64,000 nt of DNA from Tieghemiomyces parasiticus (GCA_027575765.1 JANBPT010000156.1:1-64000); one strand, 5' to 3'. Positions 29,678-41,380 are shown, numbered from the stretch's first letter. A program made the numbers and translations. The notes: generated by a model not told the origin, from the sequence alone.

Positions 29678-32600
29678 CTGCAATAGCCACTGAAAGCCTC
29701 TAACGGGTGAAAATATTACACATTAGCTGCACCTTCACGAGGGGTACGACTGACGCTGTCTCATCGACAATGGCACAGTGGTTTGGACTAACGATGGTAA
29801 TACTCAGGGCTTACAACTCACTTCAAAGCAAGGTGGTAAGATGTAACTCTGTAGAATATATTGGTCATCTTTGGACGATTAAGGGTATGCAATAGCTCGT
29901 TCTTGTGTAATAGCCGTGACCTAATATGCGAGTAGACTCGCATTGGTAAGCAATCGGTACTGGAGCACCCGATGATTACGGCTTCCCAGATTAGGCTACC
30001 TTAGCTGCAACAGATACCTCGACCTATTTAGCGAGTCTGGCCTATTGTCAACATCTGATAGTGGGCTAATCTTCGTCCGCCGGGCTATGTCACAGCTGAC
30101 CAGGTCACGCTTCAACTCTTCAGGGGAGTAAGGGTAAACGTGCTAGAGACACTATTAGTCTACCTTCTGCAGCCTTCTCTTGGCGACGACAGATCAGCCA
30201 CATAGGCAAGTACCCTATTGACAAGGAATTTCACCTCTCACGCCTAGGCTACAGGGAGGAAGAGGGGGTTAGGCCCGAAGGGCCGCATCATTGCCCCATC
30301 ACACATGTAGATGCCAGATACAGCATATTGTGACGCATGAGTTGGCTGCCATCATTCCAGGCTTTGGGGGCTCTGGTGTACTCCACCGGGCTCTGAAGCC
30401 AGGATTCTGGTGGTGGCCAGCCGCAGTACCGGTAGGCCGGCCAACCGCTATTAGTGTCGGGCGGCCAGCCTTGGTGGCCGCGTGCTTCTTTTTCTTTTGG
30501 GGCCCACTGGGATGGGCTGGGGAAACCCCATGGCCAACCAACCAGCAGCTGGATCGAAGCTTCCAATCGAACGTCGCACACTATCTCGAACGCCCCTCGT
30601 CGGTTGGACAGACGGGGCGGGCGTAGAGGCATGGTTTTGCTGAACGTGGCCCCGTATTCAGGGGTGAAGAGCCTGACGTCGGTGGTGGGGGGGGGGCAAG
30701 GGTCCGCTACTCGGCTGGCATCACACCCCACTCCAACGCCAAAATCAAGGCCAATAACCTCACTACTTGCCTCCACGTACTGGGGACTCGGGATGATAGC
30801 CTGGTCGATTCATGGCCGCCGCCGAATGGCGTTATGCGTGGGTCAGACCAAGGTTTCTAATATACGCGGGTCGCGGTCCGCAGAAGGTTTAGAAGGCTTC
30901 CGATAGACGGTAGGTTCTATGGCGAAGAGCAGGGGCTTGGCAGAAGAGGGGAGCAGTGGGGCGGAGAATGGTAGCTTGCCCTCTTTTTAAGTCAATAGCC
31001 CGTGGCACGATTAAGCCGGGGGGCATGTCCGGGGGAGGGACGTGCTGTCGGGCGGTGGCTATGGCGCGGCTAGCCATGGCCTCGGTCAGATAACCCCTAG
31101 GCCTCCATCGGCCAGGGAGATGGTTGGCGCCAACCAATGGGCCTGCAATGGCAGGCGGGTGGGCTGGAGCGGGGCGATCTCGTTGCGGGAATAATAATAA
31201 ATAAAAAACGGACGGTGGAAGGCGTGCGGGAAAATAGAAATAAGGAGGGGGGTGCTGTGAATGAGCAGCGGACCACCGGGCTCCTGCTGCCGAATGTTCT
31301 GCACAGAAAACACGGCCGCTGGTTACCCATTAGGCAGGATGGGTCGGCTGGGCGGGGCCGGACCCGCACACCTGGGCGATCCCTTCGCCTTGCGTCGTTT
31401 AAACCCAAGCCTCTTCTGCGCTCGCGTGCTGCCACCTGCTGCCACTCCCCACCACCTTGGCTCGCTACCCGCACCGGTGACGGAGGACCCGCCGGTGTTG
31501 TCAGTCCCTCACGTAACAGCCTGTCACATCGATGGAAAAATCCCTCATAGCCAAGCGGGGCTGGGGCTGTATAAGACTCTCACCAGGCGCCCTGCCAGTT
31601 GCCCTATTCTCTCTTTCGCTCCACCCTAGCTCTGGCCACTGCTGGTCCTCCCCTCTTTAACACGCGAAGATACACACTTCTCCTTTATCCCCGTCCACCC
31701 GCCGCGTCCTTGCCACCACCACCTCACACCACGGCTGCTTAGCCTCCCGACTCTGACCCCGCTTGTCCATTGCTCCCTTCTAGTTCGTACCCCGCACCTT
31801 CTAGTCTACCGCCCGCTCATCCCTCCCCCCTCTGTGATTCAGGATTCTCCTTCGCCCCGCCCTCCCGTCCAAGCCGTCGTACGCTGACCCATGCCTCTTA
31901 TCACCACTGCCGTCCAACCCTTCCACGTGCGGCCTTAAGGGGCTTCTCCCGACACTTCAACCGATTCCGCCGCCAAGGTCCTCCGGAGCAAGTCTATCCC
32001 GCCGTCCACCGCAGCTCTTCGCCCAGCATCCGTGCTGAGCGTGCCGAGTCCCTTACAAGCTTTTGCGTCCCATACCCCACGGCCACAGCCGTTGTTCTCA
32101 CCAAGCACTCGGCCTGTCTCGCCCTTGAAAGCACGCGACTCGTTGTTCGTCGCCGACCGGCCTTGGCTGCCAACGAACGCTACTGCAGCAGCAGCTTGCA
32201 GTCTTTTCCACGTTCACGCCCTGCAACGTTGCCCTCCGTCAACCAAGCCGCCGGCGCTTGATTGCCCAGGTAAGTATGCTGGTCGGCATCCGGCGGTATG
32301 CGTCTCCGGTGGGTAGGATATAGCTTGAACTGGCCTTCCCTTCCCAGTGCGCATGTACCCTGTGGATAGCAGGGGTGATTGCCTTTCCAGGTTTTTTGGG
32401 GCCCATAGAGGAAGCGTGCGTGATTGGCGGCAGATGCGCTTTGCGGGCGAGGTGACAGATGGAGAGTGTGGAGGCTGGTGTGCTAGATAGCAGGGATTTT
32501 CACTCTCCTTGGCTCCTCCGCCTCGCCGCCGCCTCTAAATCACCATGCTCCGTTTGGCCCTGTACCACCAGTGTGCAACCTTCTCTCTCCCGGTTGACGT

Positions 32601-33084
32601 GTGTGCTCGCGCCTCGCATTTGGTCGCCGCCTTTCGCTCGCCTTCCTTATTGTGGTCTGCTTAACCGCCCCGCCGCCATCGGTGGCGGAATGCCTATTCC
32701 TTGCATATACATATATGCAGGTGCAAGGCGCGTAGTGAAGGGGGATGGTTACTAGGATACCTATAGCTTGCTATCTTCCCCCGGGCGTGTCTTCATTTTC
32801 TTTTGTCCCCGAATCAACTTCCTTCGATGGCGGATTCCCCCTGCTACCGTGTCTCACCAGCAAAGCATTATAGCTGCCCTGCCTGACCTTGTTGCTAACC
32901 AACATCTAAATCCCTCGCCCTCCCACTCTCATTCAACCGGCTGTTGGACTTGGCATAGATCCTCATCGGGCCTTCTACCCCAGTCGGCTGCCCTGATTGC
33001 CACTCCCGACTACACCAGTACCTTTTTTCCATTACTTTTCCCAGCGGCATATCCCCTTCGTAGCTACATTTCCCCCCTCTCAGT
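29678..33084. other. Intergenic region upstream of the calcium pump gene
   Basis: No gene is convincing. A perfect 14-base palindrome, GGTTGGCGCCAACC, lies at 31122-31135 and runs into CCAATGGG. From about 31640 the plus strand becomes strongly C/T-rich, typical of a fungal promoter or leader. A GTAAGT donor-like site after CCCAG at 32270, and a CTCTCAG immediately before the ATG at 33085, allow a leader intron of about 814 nt, but this is weak. A short ATATACATATATG stretch lies at about 32705-32717. Confidence 0.4.
31122..31135. promoter_or_regulatory. 14-base palindrome with adjoining CCAAT
   Basis: GGTTGGCGCCAACC is its own reverse complement. The core TTGGCGCC resembles E2F-type cell-cycle sites, and ACCAATGGG follows at once. 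It is almost 2 kb upstream of the calcium pump gene, so its target is uncertain. Confidence 0.3.
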
Positions 33085-36000
33085 ATGGAATCCCCCACAG
33101 CCACGTCGACTACTGACACTCCCGCCAAGTCGCGCTTCCTGCGCACCGCCGACGAACTCCAGGAGCTCTTTGACGGCAAGAACGTCGACCTTCTCATCGA
33201 GTACGGCGGCGTCACCGGTCTGGCCAAGGCCCTGGATACGAGTTTAGATTACGGTCTCATCGTCCAAGGCGACCAGCCTGAAACCTCACGGCGACATAGC
33301 CAGCGGCCCACCGGCTCCGATTCCGTCTCCTCCGCCCCGATCGCGGACATACTCCCGGCCGACGCCGCCCACTACCGCGGCGATGTGATCAATACCATCC
33401 GCGCTCAGTTTGCAGAGCGCATCGCCCAGTACGGCGCTAACGTTCTACCTGCGGTCAAGATCAAAAGCTTCTGGCGGCTGGCCTGGGAGGCCATGCAGGA
33501 GAAGATCATTATCGTGCTTGCTATTGCCGCCGTCGTGTCCTTAGGCCTGGGTATATACGAGGATGTGTCGTCCGATTCGGATGGCGAGGCCAAGGTCAAC
33601 TGGGTCGAAGGCTTCGCCATCATCGTTGCCATCCTGATTGTTATCCTAGCCGGCTCCGTTAACGACTACCAGAAGGAACGTCAGTTCCAGAAACTCAATG
33701 CCAAAAAGGACGATCGCCAAATCAAAGTGCTACGTAACGGCGGCCCCCAGTTCGTGTCAGTCTACGCCGTCCAGGTAGGCGATGTGCTGGAGATCGAGCC
33801 GGGAGATATCATGTGCGCCGACGCTGTCCTCATTCGCAACACCAACGGGATGCGGTGCGACGAGAGTTCTGTGACTGGCGAATCGGACCCCATCCGTAAG
33901 CACTCCCTGGCCCTGACCGTGGACCCCGCGACGGGTCAACCCCAGCTCCACGCCGTCGAGGGCACCGACCCGCTGCTCATCTCCGGTTCCAAAGTCCTGG
34001 AGGGCCTAGGCCGCTGCCTAGTCGTGGCCGTGGGTCCGCACAGTTTCTACGGCAAGACCTTAATGAGCCTGCGCACCGAGAACCAGGAAACCCCGCTGCA
34101 GGCCAAGCTGAACCGCCTGGCCGGCCACATTTCGAAACTGGGTCTGGCCGCGGCCGTCCTCATGTTGGTCGTCCTCCTCATCCGGTACTTTGTCCATTTC
34201 GGCCAGCATCCCGAGAGCCGCGGCGGAGCCACCACCATCGTGAGCGCCATCGTGCGCATCGTCATTACCACCGTGACCATCGTGGTGGTGGCAGTACCTG
34301 AGGGTCTGCCCCTGGCGGTCACCTTGGCCCTGGCCTACGCGACCACCCGCATGGTGCGCGACAACTGCCTGGTGCGCGTACTAGCCTCCTGTGAGACCAT
34401 GGGCAATGCCACCACAATCTGCTCTGACAAGACCGGAACCCTGACCCAGAACCACATGACCGTCGTCGCCGGCACTCTTGGTGACAATTACCGATTCGCC
34501 CGTGCTATGCCTCGGAGTGAATTGAGTCTGCCGGCGTCCAATCCTGCCGCCTCCATCCTGGGCAGCAGTGCTGGTGGGAGTGGATCTGCCACTCCCAGCC
34601 GGCGCCACCGCCGCCAGGCCAACCATGGCCGCGTACATCGCTGGGTTCGCGGCCACCACGGGCACGAGGCGACCAGCACCTCCGACCCCACCGACGGCCT
34701 TACCGTCCCGGACGTCAAAATTGTCATCACCGAGGTCGACCGCGCTTCCACCCTCCAGGCCACCGCCGACGGTGAGATCAGTCCCAGTCTGCATGACCAT
34801 CTTCTGGGCGATAGGTCCGAGGACGGCCGCCTCTCGTTCGTCTCGGATCGGTCAGCGGCTTCCGGCACCCATTCCACCATGAGCGGCCGGACTGACGGAA
34901 TCTTGGATTTGTCTCATCTCCCTCATAAGGTGCCCGGCCGCGTTCTAGCTCTGATCCACGAGGCCGTTGTACTCAACTCCACCGCTTTCGAACGAGACGT
35001 TAAGGATACTACCCCCGCTGACCTTGCTAAGCCCGAGACGGACGAGGGCGTGTCAAGTGCGGTGGCCGGGGCCCTGCCGACCTCGTCACGCTGGAACCGT
35101 CTGCGCCACCGCCTTGGTCGCCAGGCCGACGGGGCCGAGGCTGTGCCGCTCGGACCCATGCCGTCACGGCCCTCCACTGCCGGCAGTCATGTCGCCGACG
35201 TACCCGGGTTCGAAGGGTCTAAAACCGAAGTGGCCCTACTGGAGTGGGCGATGCGTACAGGCGCGCCCAGTGTGCCGTCCATTCGTTCCTCAGTCGAAAC
35301 TGTTCAGGTGTGGCCTTTCAGTAGTGCCACTAAGCGCATGACAACCATCGTCAAGTACGTGCGCAAGCCTGCCGGTGGCGGTCCCGCCGATATCTTTTGG
35401 CGGCTCTATGTCAAGGGCGCCCCCGAACTGCTCCTGCCCCACTGCATCTCCCAGCTTCACGCTCCCGCGAATTACCACCGAACGCTCGGTAGCGGCCAGC
35501 TAACGCCGACTACGTCACACTCTGACACGGGTTCCATCCCACCCTCTCCGACGGCATCATTCCCACACAGCCCCGGGCCTAGTTGGTCCCCACGCAGTGT
35601 CACCCCGCAGCCTACCGAGTTGGCCGACGAGGCAAGCATCCCATTCCTTACGGTCAGTCCGCCGGCCGAGGCTAGTAGCAGCGGCGACCAGAGTGATCAG
35701 CATCGTCCCTCCTCGGCGAACCCCTCCCTGCGAGATCTGACCGCCATTTCCCCTACCCTGACTTCCGGTTCGTCCCATCCGATTGCCGTCCCGGCCCTCC
35801 ACGTGCCCTCGTCATCTACTGAAGCACCCTTTGGCGCTAGTCCCCTGGCTCCAGGTTTCAATTTGGCTATCCCTACGCCCGGTAGCAACGGGGTCAGCCG
35901 CGCCGCCTCCGAGGAATACCTGAGCGTGGACAGCGCCCAGCGCAGCCTACATGCCCTCGCCCGTGGATCCCGCTCAGCCTCCCCGTCAGGCACCTCCGAC

Positions 36001-37788
36001 CGAAGCTTTGTGTTTCCGGCCGTCGGTTCCGGCGACATTCCCACCATCCCACTCGGTGCGCACGAGGCCCAGGCCATCGAAGCCGCTATCGCTGAGTACT
36101 CTAACCGCTCCCTACGTACCATTGGCCTGGCCTACCGCGAGTTCCCCACCTACGAGGAGGCCCTCTTCGAAGCCGATACGGACGAGGCCATTACCCAAGG
36201 CCTCACTTGGTTGGGCCTTTTCGGTATTGAGGATCCGCTGCGACCCGGTGTGGTGGAGAGCGTGGCGCTGTCCCGCCAGGCCGGGGTGATGGTGCGGATG
36301 GTTACGGGTGATAATATGCTTACGGCCAAGGCCATTGCCACCCAGTGCGGTATCTATGTGCCCAATTCCGGCGGCCTCATCATGGAAGGCCCCCAGTTCC
36401 GCAAGCTCAGTCCCCTGGAGATGGACCTGGTCGTACCACGCCTCCAGGTGCTGGCGCGCAGCAGTCCCGAGGACAAGAAAACCCTCGTCAACTGGCTGCA
36501 GCGAGCCAATGAGGTGGTGGCAGTGACGGGCGACGGGACCAACGACGGACCCGCCCTCAAGTCGGCCGATATCGGGTTCAGTATGGGGATTGCCGGTACC
36601 GAGGTGGCCAAGGAGGCCTCGTCCATCATCCTCATGGACGACAATTTCGCATCGATCGTAAAGGCCACCATGTGGGGTCGCTCCGTCAACGACGCGGTCA
36701 AGAAGTTCCTGCAGTTCCAGCTCACCGTCAACATCACTGCGGTCCTACTGGCCTTTATATCCGCCGTCTCCGACAGTAACCAGGCGTCGATCCTGACCGC
36801 CGTCCAGTTGCTGTGGGTCAACCTTATCATGGACACCTTGGCTGCTCTGGCTTTGGCCACCGATCCGCCTACCATCGCCCTGTTGCAACGCCCGCCGGAT
36901 AAGCGTCACGCAGCACTCATCAGCCTGCCGATGTGGAAGATGATTATCGGCCAGGCCATCTACCAGATCGCCGTGTGCCTGGTTTTGTACTATTGCCCTG
37001 GTATCTTTAACCTACACCCGTCACTCAACAAGACGGATGACGCAATGCACCGGGCCCTCGTGTTCAACGCCTTCGTTTTTATGCAACTTTTCAACGAGAT
37101 CAACGCGCGGGTTCTGGACGACCAACTCAACGTGTTTCACCGGATCCACAAGAACTACTACTTTGGGGTCATTTTTCTACTGACCTTGGTCCTGCAGGTT
37201 ATCATCGTGGAGTTTGGCGGCGTCGCGTTCAAGACCCACCACCAGCCATGGTACCTGTGGCTGACGGCCGTCATAATCGGCGCCCTGGCCCTCCCGCTCG
37301 CTGTCGTCATCAAGGCCGTCCCAGACCGCTGGTTCGGCTGGTTGCCGGCCAGTATCACCGATATCTACCATCATCCGCAGGATCTTTCCTGGCAAAACCC
37401 CGCTCTCGCCGTGCACAACCATATCTCCGGCCACCCTCTGTCCAAGTCCCGTAATCACATCTCGTTGGACATGCACAGCCCGCTAACCCCTGGCAGCACT
37501 CCGACCGACGAAAAAGTGGCTCCCTTGCCCTCCCCCTCGGCCTCCCCGCTACACCGCCCCGTGTCACCCGCAAACGGTGGTGGTGGTGGGTTTGGGTTCC
37601 GGCGTAAACCTACAGCAACTGGTCTCACTTCCGCCGCCGTCATGATTCCTACCCTCACTCTTACCTCGGTGGCCGTTAGCAACGAGCTCGCCCGCGGACA
37701 GCCCACGCCCTTCAAGGATGATGTCTACGTGCCCGTACCGCTGAGCGAGAAGTCTCGGGCTTCGTCCGAGGCAGACCGTAAGGACTGA
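33085..37788 (+). CDS. PMC1: PMC1-type P-type Ca2+-ATPase
   Basis: Predicted 1567-aa protein, ATG at 33085 (an in-frame TAG lies 24 bases upstream), one exon. It is a type IIB calcium pump, expected in the vacuolar or plasma membrane, exporting Ca2+ from the cytosol with ATP. Ten hydrophobic segments are visible: two before the actuator domain with TGES (264), M3 and M4 with VAVPEGLPL, and six after the P domain. CSDKTGTLTQ carries the phosphorylated Asp at residue 448. KGAPELLL lies near 777 and TGDGTNDGPALK at 1148; M6 has LLWVNLIMDTLAALALATDPPT. The protein is a few hundred residues longer than yeast Pmc1. Most of the excess is two Ser/Pro/His-rich stretches in the nucleotide-binding domain (about residues 475-615 and 790-985) and a Pro/Ser-rich C-terminal tail. 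No clear calmodulin-binding helix was found. Confidence 0.95.
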   Translation: MESPTATSTTDTPAKSRFLRTADELQELFDGKNVDLLIEYGGVTGLAKALDTSLDYGLIVQGDQPETSRRHSQRPTGSDSVSSAPIADILPADAAHYRGDVINTIRAQFAERIAQYGANVLPAVKIKSFWRLAWEAMQEKIIIVLAIAAVVSLGLGIYEDVSSDSDGEAKVNWVEGFAIIVAILIVILAGSVNDYQKERQFQKLNAKKDDRQIKVLRNGGPQFVSVYAVQVGDVLEIEPGDIMCADAVLIRNTNGMRCDESSVTGESDPIRKHSLALTVDPATGQPQLHAVEGTDPLLISGSKVLEGLGRCLVVAVGPHSFYGKTLMSLRTENQETPLQAKLNRLAGHISKLGLAAAVLMLVVLLIRYFVHFGQHPESRGGATTIVSAIVRIVITTVTIVVVAVPEGLPLAVTLALAYATTRMVRDNCLVRVLASCETMGNATTICSDKTGTLTQNHMTVVAGTLGDNYRFARAMPRSELSLPASNPAASILGSSAGGSGSATPSRRHRRQANHGRVHRWVRGHHGHEATSTSDPTDGLTVPDVKIVITEVDRASTLQATADGEISPSLHDHLLGDRSEDGRLSFVSDRSAASGTHSTMSGRTDGILDLSHLPHKVPGRVLALIHEAVVLNSTAFERDVKDTTPADLAKPETDEGVSSAVAGALPTSSRWNRLRHRLGRQADGAEAVPLGPMPSRPSTAGSHVADVPGFEGSKTEVALLEWAMRTGAPSVPSIRSSVETVQVWPFSSATKRMTTIVKYVRKPAGGGPADIFWRLYVKGAPELLLPHCISQLHAPANYHRTLGSGQLTPTTSHSDTGSIPPSPTASFPHSPGPSWSPRSVTPQPTELADEASIPFLTVSPPAEASSSGDQSDQHRPSSANPSLRDLTAISPTLTSGSSHPIAVPALHVPSSSTEAPFGASPLAPGFNLAIPTPGSNGVSRAASEEYLSVDSAQRSLHALARGSRSASPSGTSDRSFVFPAVGSGDIPTIPLGAHEAQAIEAAIAEYSNRSLRTIGLAYREFPTYEEALFEADTDEAITQGLTWLGLFGIEDPLRPGVVESVALSRQAGVMVRMVTGDNMLTAKAIATQCGIYVPNSGGLIMEGPQFRKLSPLEMDLVVPRLQVLARSSPEDKKTLVNWLQRANEVVAVTGDGTNDGPALKSADIGFSMGIAGTEVAKEASSIILMDDNFASIVKATMWGRSVNDAVKKFLQFQLTVNITAVLLAFISAVSDSNQASILTAVQLLWVNLIMDTLAALALATDPPTIALLQRPPDKRHAALISLPMWKMIIGQAIYQIAVCLVLYYCPGIFNLHPSLNKTDDAMHRALVFNAFVFMQLFNEINARVLDDQLNVFHRIHKNYYFGVIFLLTLVLQVIIVEFGGVAFKTHHQPWYLWLTAVIIGALALPLAVVIKAVPDRWFGWLPASITDIYHHPQDLSWQNPALAVHNHISGHPLSKSRNHISLDMHSPLTPGSTPTDEKVAPLPSPSASPLHRPVSPANGGGGGFGFRRKPTATGLTSAAVMIPTLTLTSVAVSNELARGQPTPFKDDVYVPVPLSEKSRASSEADRKD

Positions 37789-38739
37789 GTATAGTCATGA
37801 TATGGGCCCGGGTCGGACGCCGGCTAAAAGGGGGTCAAATACTCCATGATGCACCTACTTTTTCACCAAACATGATCTGTTTTTTTCCCCATCTATTTCG
37901 GAGGCATCCTATTATTCGATATGTACCATAACCCGTTCTCCTGACTTTCTCGCAAAACACCTTACGGTATTCACCCTTTCCCAGGCTCATTCAGGCCGCT
38001 GCAGTTCCATAAGAAAACGCAGCCTATTCCTTCTCTAGCTTACGACCATATCCTGCAATTAATTGCATACCATTAATAACAACTGCGCTTATTCAGAGTA
38101 GAATATCAAAAGCCATAACGTGGTCGATGGGGGGCCCCACCGGGGGGGGGATGACGTTCTGGTCCAAGTCTACAGCCACTCACCACACTTGGCCGTCCTG
38201 TTAAGATCACCCATCTGAACCAGGCTTCCTTCACGATACAGCCGCACCTGCATGGCTGAGAAAATTGGCAGCGACCTGCCGACTTTGGCTTCGAACTCGA
38301 TTGGAACCCGGGCCCTACCCACCCTAGGAGGGGGGGGGGCTGCCGAACTGGAGCCTGCTACACGAGATAGTTGTGGTTCGGTATATTTAGTGAAACCTTG
38401 ATGTTAGAAGGATAGAGAAGATAGTCAAACCCGGACCAGGAAGATGCGACCGCATCCCTCTTGCCGTTCGTTGGGAGCGCATGTGAAACGCGGGGGATGG
38501 GAGAGAGATGGGCGATCATTACTGTCCCTCAAGGGAGATCGTGCCGGAACAACCCCAGCAACTACACCAAACGGGCCCCTATCATCCGCTAGAGCACATA
38601 TCTAAAAATCTAGCGAATTGTTAACAAATATTTATTAGGAAAGCGTGTAATCAATAGCCTTAATTACATGTATGGCGACTTTTACTAGAGATCACCGATT
38701 TTAGGCCCGTACGTCGTATCTAAAGGTATCAGACCTGAC
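37789..38739. other. Intergenic region after the calcium pump gene
   Basis: No gene. G runs of nine and ten bases lie at 38142-38150 and about 38330-38339. AATAAC and similar AT-rich sequence near 38060-38110 would suit transcript 3' ends. Confidence 0.4.
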
Positions 38740-39651
38740 TTGTCGTATAATACAACCCAACTTAGGGAACCCTCCTTCCCTTCAGTACATCTTCGACTCT
38801 CAACCTTTAACCATGCCCAGGGATTGGGGTCTCTGCCTATTTTCCCGGCCTTGCTAAGCGGGTATCGTGATAACCCTCGCTTAATATCTACATATTTTGA
38901 CCACAGTGAGGGACAGGGTGTCCGTTCTAAACCACCTACTACAAAATTCATCGTGTTAAATACACCGCCCTACCCAGCAATATGGAAGCGAGGGTTGCGT
39001 GCTAATCTCTACCATTGGGTGCTCGCAGGGTCACTGGTCAGTACATTGTATTGTGAATACATTCCCCAACGACTTGCCCCAGGTCAGCCATTGCCTGTTG
39101 GATACCGGCATCATCGGCGGCGTGGCTCCAGCAGCCGACCATGCTGCCTCATAAGGTTACCCAGCACCAGCATAGGCATACTGCGACTGCATCACGCTCA
39201 GCCCTATACTGAATGGGATTCCCCTTGCTGTTTTATCAGGTGCGGTCTGGTGTACCTAGAAGCGGGCGCCGTGTTGTTAGAAGACACGATCTCCATCAGC
39301 CAGATCGTACAGTATGGATTGCAGTCCATGGTCTTGGCTCTACGCGAACCCCCCCCCCCCGCCGGCATCTGGACCAGTACGTATACTTGCTCTGATAAGA
39401 CACAACCGGGGCATCATGTGCTGCAGCCCCTTAAGGCTCGCGTCTGTGTTTCGGGGGATGCAATATCCATTTGCGTCACTCCACAATCCCCTGATTTGCC
39501 CATTCGCTCTCCACTGTGCGGCTTCTCGTGGGTCATAGTGATGAATATCTCTACCCCTCTGAGACACAACAGTGATATCTCGGACAAGTTGAGCCACGTC
39601 CGCACAAAAACTGGTGTTTCCCAATTTCTCGCCTGCGACTTCAAAGCCTGA
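38740..39651 (+). CDS. Unrecognised 300-codon open frame
   Basis: The frame is open for 303 codons, from a TTG at 38740 to a TGA at 39649-39651. There is no ATG in the first two thirds, so a standard start is missing; it could be an exon or a relic. The translation has no recognised domain, signal peptide or membrane helix. A run of 12 C at 39349-39360 encodes prolines. A short CSDKT near residue 220 recalls P-type ATPases, but the surrounding residues do not continue the motif. A frame this long is not expected often by chance at near-even base composition, so it is listed, but whether it is expressed is unknown. Confidence 0.25.
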   Translation: MSYNTTQLREPSFPSVHLRLSTFNHAQGLGSLPIFPALLSGYRDNPRLISTYFDHSEGQGVRSKPPTTKFIVLNTPPYPAIWKRGLRANLYHWVLAGSLVSTLYCEYIPQRLAPGQPLPVGYRHHRRRGSSSRPCCLIRLPSTSIGILRLHHAQPYTEWDSPCCFIRCGLVYLEAGAVLLEDTISISQIVQYGLQSMVLALREPPPPAGIWTSTYTCSDKTQPGHHVLQPLKARVCVSGDAISICVTPQSPDLPIRSPLCGFSWVIVMNISTPLRHNSDISDKLSHVRTKTGVSQFLACDFKA

Positions 39652-41380
39652 CATGGCAGTTAGCTAGCCCAGGGATTTCCAACGATACACGCTAGTAAGC
39701 TGTTTCACTAGTAAAATAATTAAAAAAGTCTGATTTTTTTATAAATTGATATATTCATAATCTGTATGATTATAATGAAACCCTAGTCCTTCTTGTGACG
39801 ACCTACGCTCAACGAAACATTGATTAGCCGCATAGTATATCCCGTATGGCGTTACAGTTCGGCCCAATAGTCTCCAACCCGTCCCGCCAGCTAATTATGG
39901 ACCTCACAGTGGTGTCTAACGAGACTCACTGCATTCTCTGCTTCGGTCGTAATTCCCCTTTCTATACTACTGGCCTGCTTCTTTTCGCCTAAAGCTAATT
40001 TTGAGCCAAGCATTAGATATATTTCGCTAACCTATGCATAATCGATTGTACTTTAATTTCCCTATATCGGCGGCCCACATAGTCGGACTGCATGTGCGCC
40101 GTCACATTCCACTTTCCCTCCCCCTTTATCTTGTTTAGCTTAGTCGTATCGCTTTAGTAATAAATGTCTGTAAAAGTGAGAGAGCGTATGGTCTGGAATT
40201 GGTGAAGCACACAAAGCACAATAAGGGGAATGAAATGAAATCAGGAGGCATACAAGCAGATTTCGCACCGAAACCGGAAGTGATACCGATCAATTGATGA
40301 ATGGCGGCAGTTGTCATAGATAGAAACCATAGAAATAGTGCATTATACTCTCAGGAGAAACAATTAGCCATTTTTGAGAGAAAAAACGGGAGGATCCAGC
40401 TGCGATGTTTACGGTGCCAAAGTCGATAGTCAGCCCTGTCTTTTCCGATTGATTTTATTCCTGTCACAGGATATACTTGGACTCTATGTTTAGAAGTGAC
40501 GATGTGACACCAAATGCTCTCCGACGGCGAGTGCAGTTGCCTTTCATGACAATGGTAGTGTGGTGTTTGGCGTAAGGTTTTTAATAAGCTAGTTCCCGAG
40601 GCGGAAATTAAACGGATAAGACAAGTATCAGTGCGGGTAGTAAGATACAGTCAAACTGAACGAGGAGTGTGTAGAAGAATGAAAGAGAGAAAAGCCCAAA
40701 GATCGAAGAGATGCCGATTCCCTAACCCTTATGCCTAACCGCCGGTCCTTGAATCAGGCTGATCCATGAGCCTGGTCGGATGATTAATCAGAGGTGGTGG
40801 TTCGCCGTTGGTTTCGCCGCTGCTGCGTGGCTCACAATCGGCTGGAAGGTGGGTGACTCACCCGGGGTAACTGGACCATTCTTTATAGTAAACTGTTTAT
40901 GAATCGGAAAACCAGTGGGCTGAAGCAGTCATGACCATGTCTTGCATGCATTTACTTCTCCGATCTCATTGCGTGTGATGTATCTAGGCTCCCCATTGAG
41001 AGAGTGAATCGTTAAAATTTTTCCGGAGCGGGCCATGTACACCCCTAGCCCAGGTGGCATAGCAAGAAATAGTTATAGTGGGGCCGGTCGTGAGACGTGG
41101 CCGATAGGTTCCCTATTTGATAATGTAATAGAGGTTAAGAGTACCAGGTAACAATCTCCCCCTCCCAACTACAAGGACGATCTATTAAAACCCAGGTATA
41201 TCGCCCACCTTATTACATCGTCTGTTGTGAATCTATCGCTTTCCACTGCGGATTATATCGTATTTCCATCCCCATCCCTGTGCTTGTAGCGTGGCTGTTG
41301 CCGTCTAAGTACGTTTTTACCTGGTCCGCCTATACGCCTCAGGCCTACATTGTCCTGCCCACCCCTTGTACTTTGCAGCC
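39652..41380. other. Upstream region of the NRPS gene
   Basis: AT-rich and without a gene. CTATTAAAACC at about 41182-41192 is a TATA-like candidate. GTACGT at 41309 and TTTGCAG ending at 41378, two bases before the ATG, could bound a 70-nt leader intron, but no good branch site is seen. Confidence 0.4.

Noticed and set aside
30288..30776. Minus-strand 162-codon frame and the overlapping plus-strand frame
   Set aside because: They overlap on both strands, lack motifs and contain locally repeated GGCCGGCC-type sequence; they look like chance frames.
31770..32316. Overlapping Ser/Pro-rich frames upstream of the calcium pump as a coding exon
   Set aside because: They sit in a C/T-rich leader; joining at the GTAAGT at 32270 to the CAG before 33085 does not keep the frame of the pump.
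38150..38320. tRNA-like TTCGAACTC sequence
   Set aside because: No matching acceptor stem, D-arm or anticodon arm could be folded around it.
39340..39420. CSDKT in the 38.7-kb open frame as a P-type ATPase relic
   Set aside because: Only five residues agree; GTLT does not follow, and no other ATPase motif is in order.
41366..41380. In-frame TTG upstream of the NRPS ATG
   Set aside because: A fungal nuclear gene is expected to start at ATG; 41381 is the first, and the five extra codons have no family counterpart.
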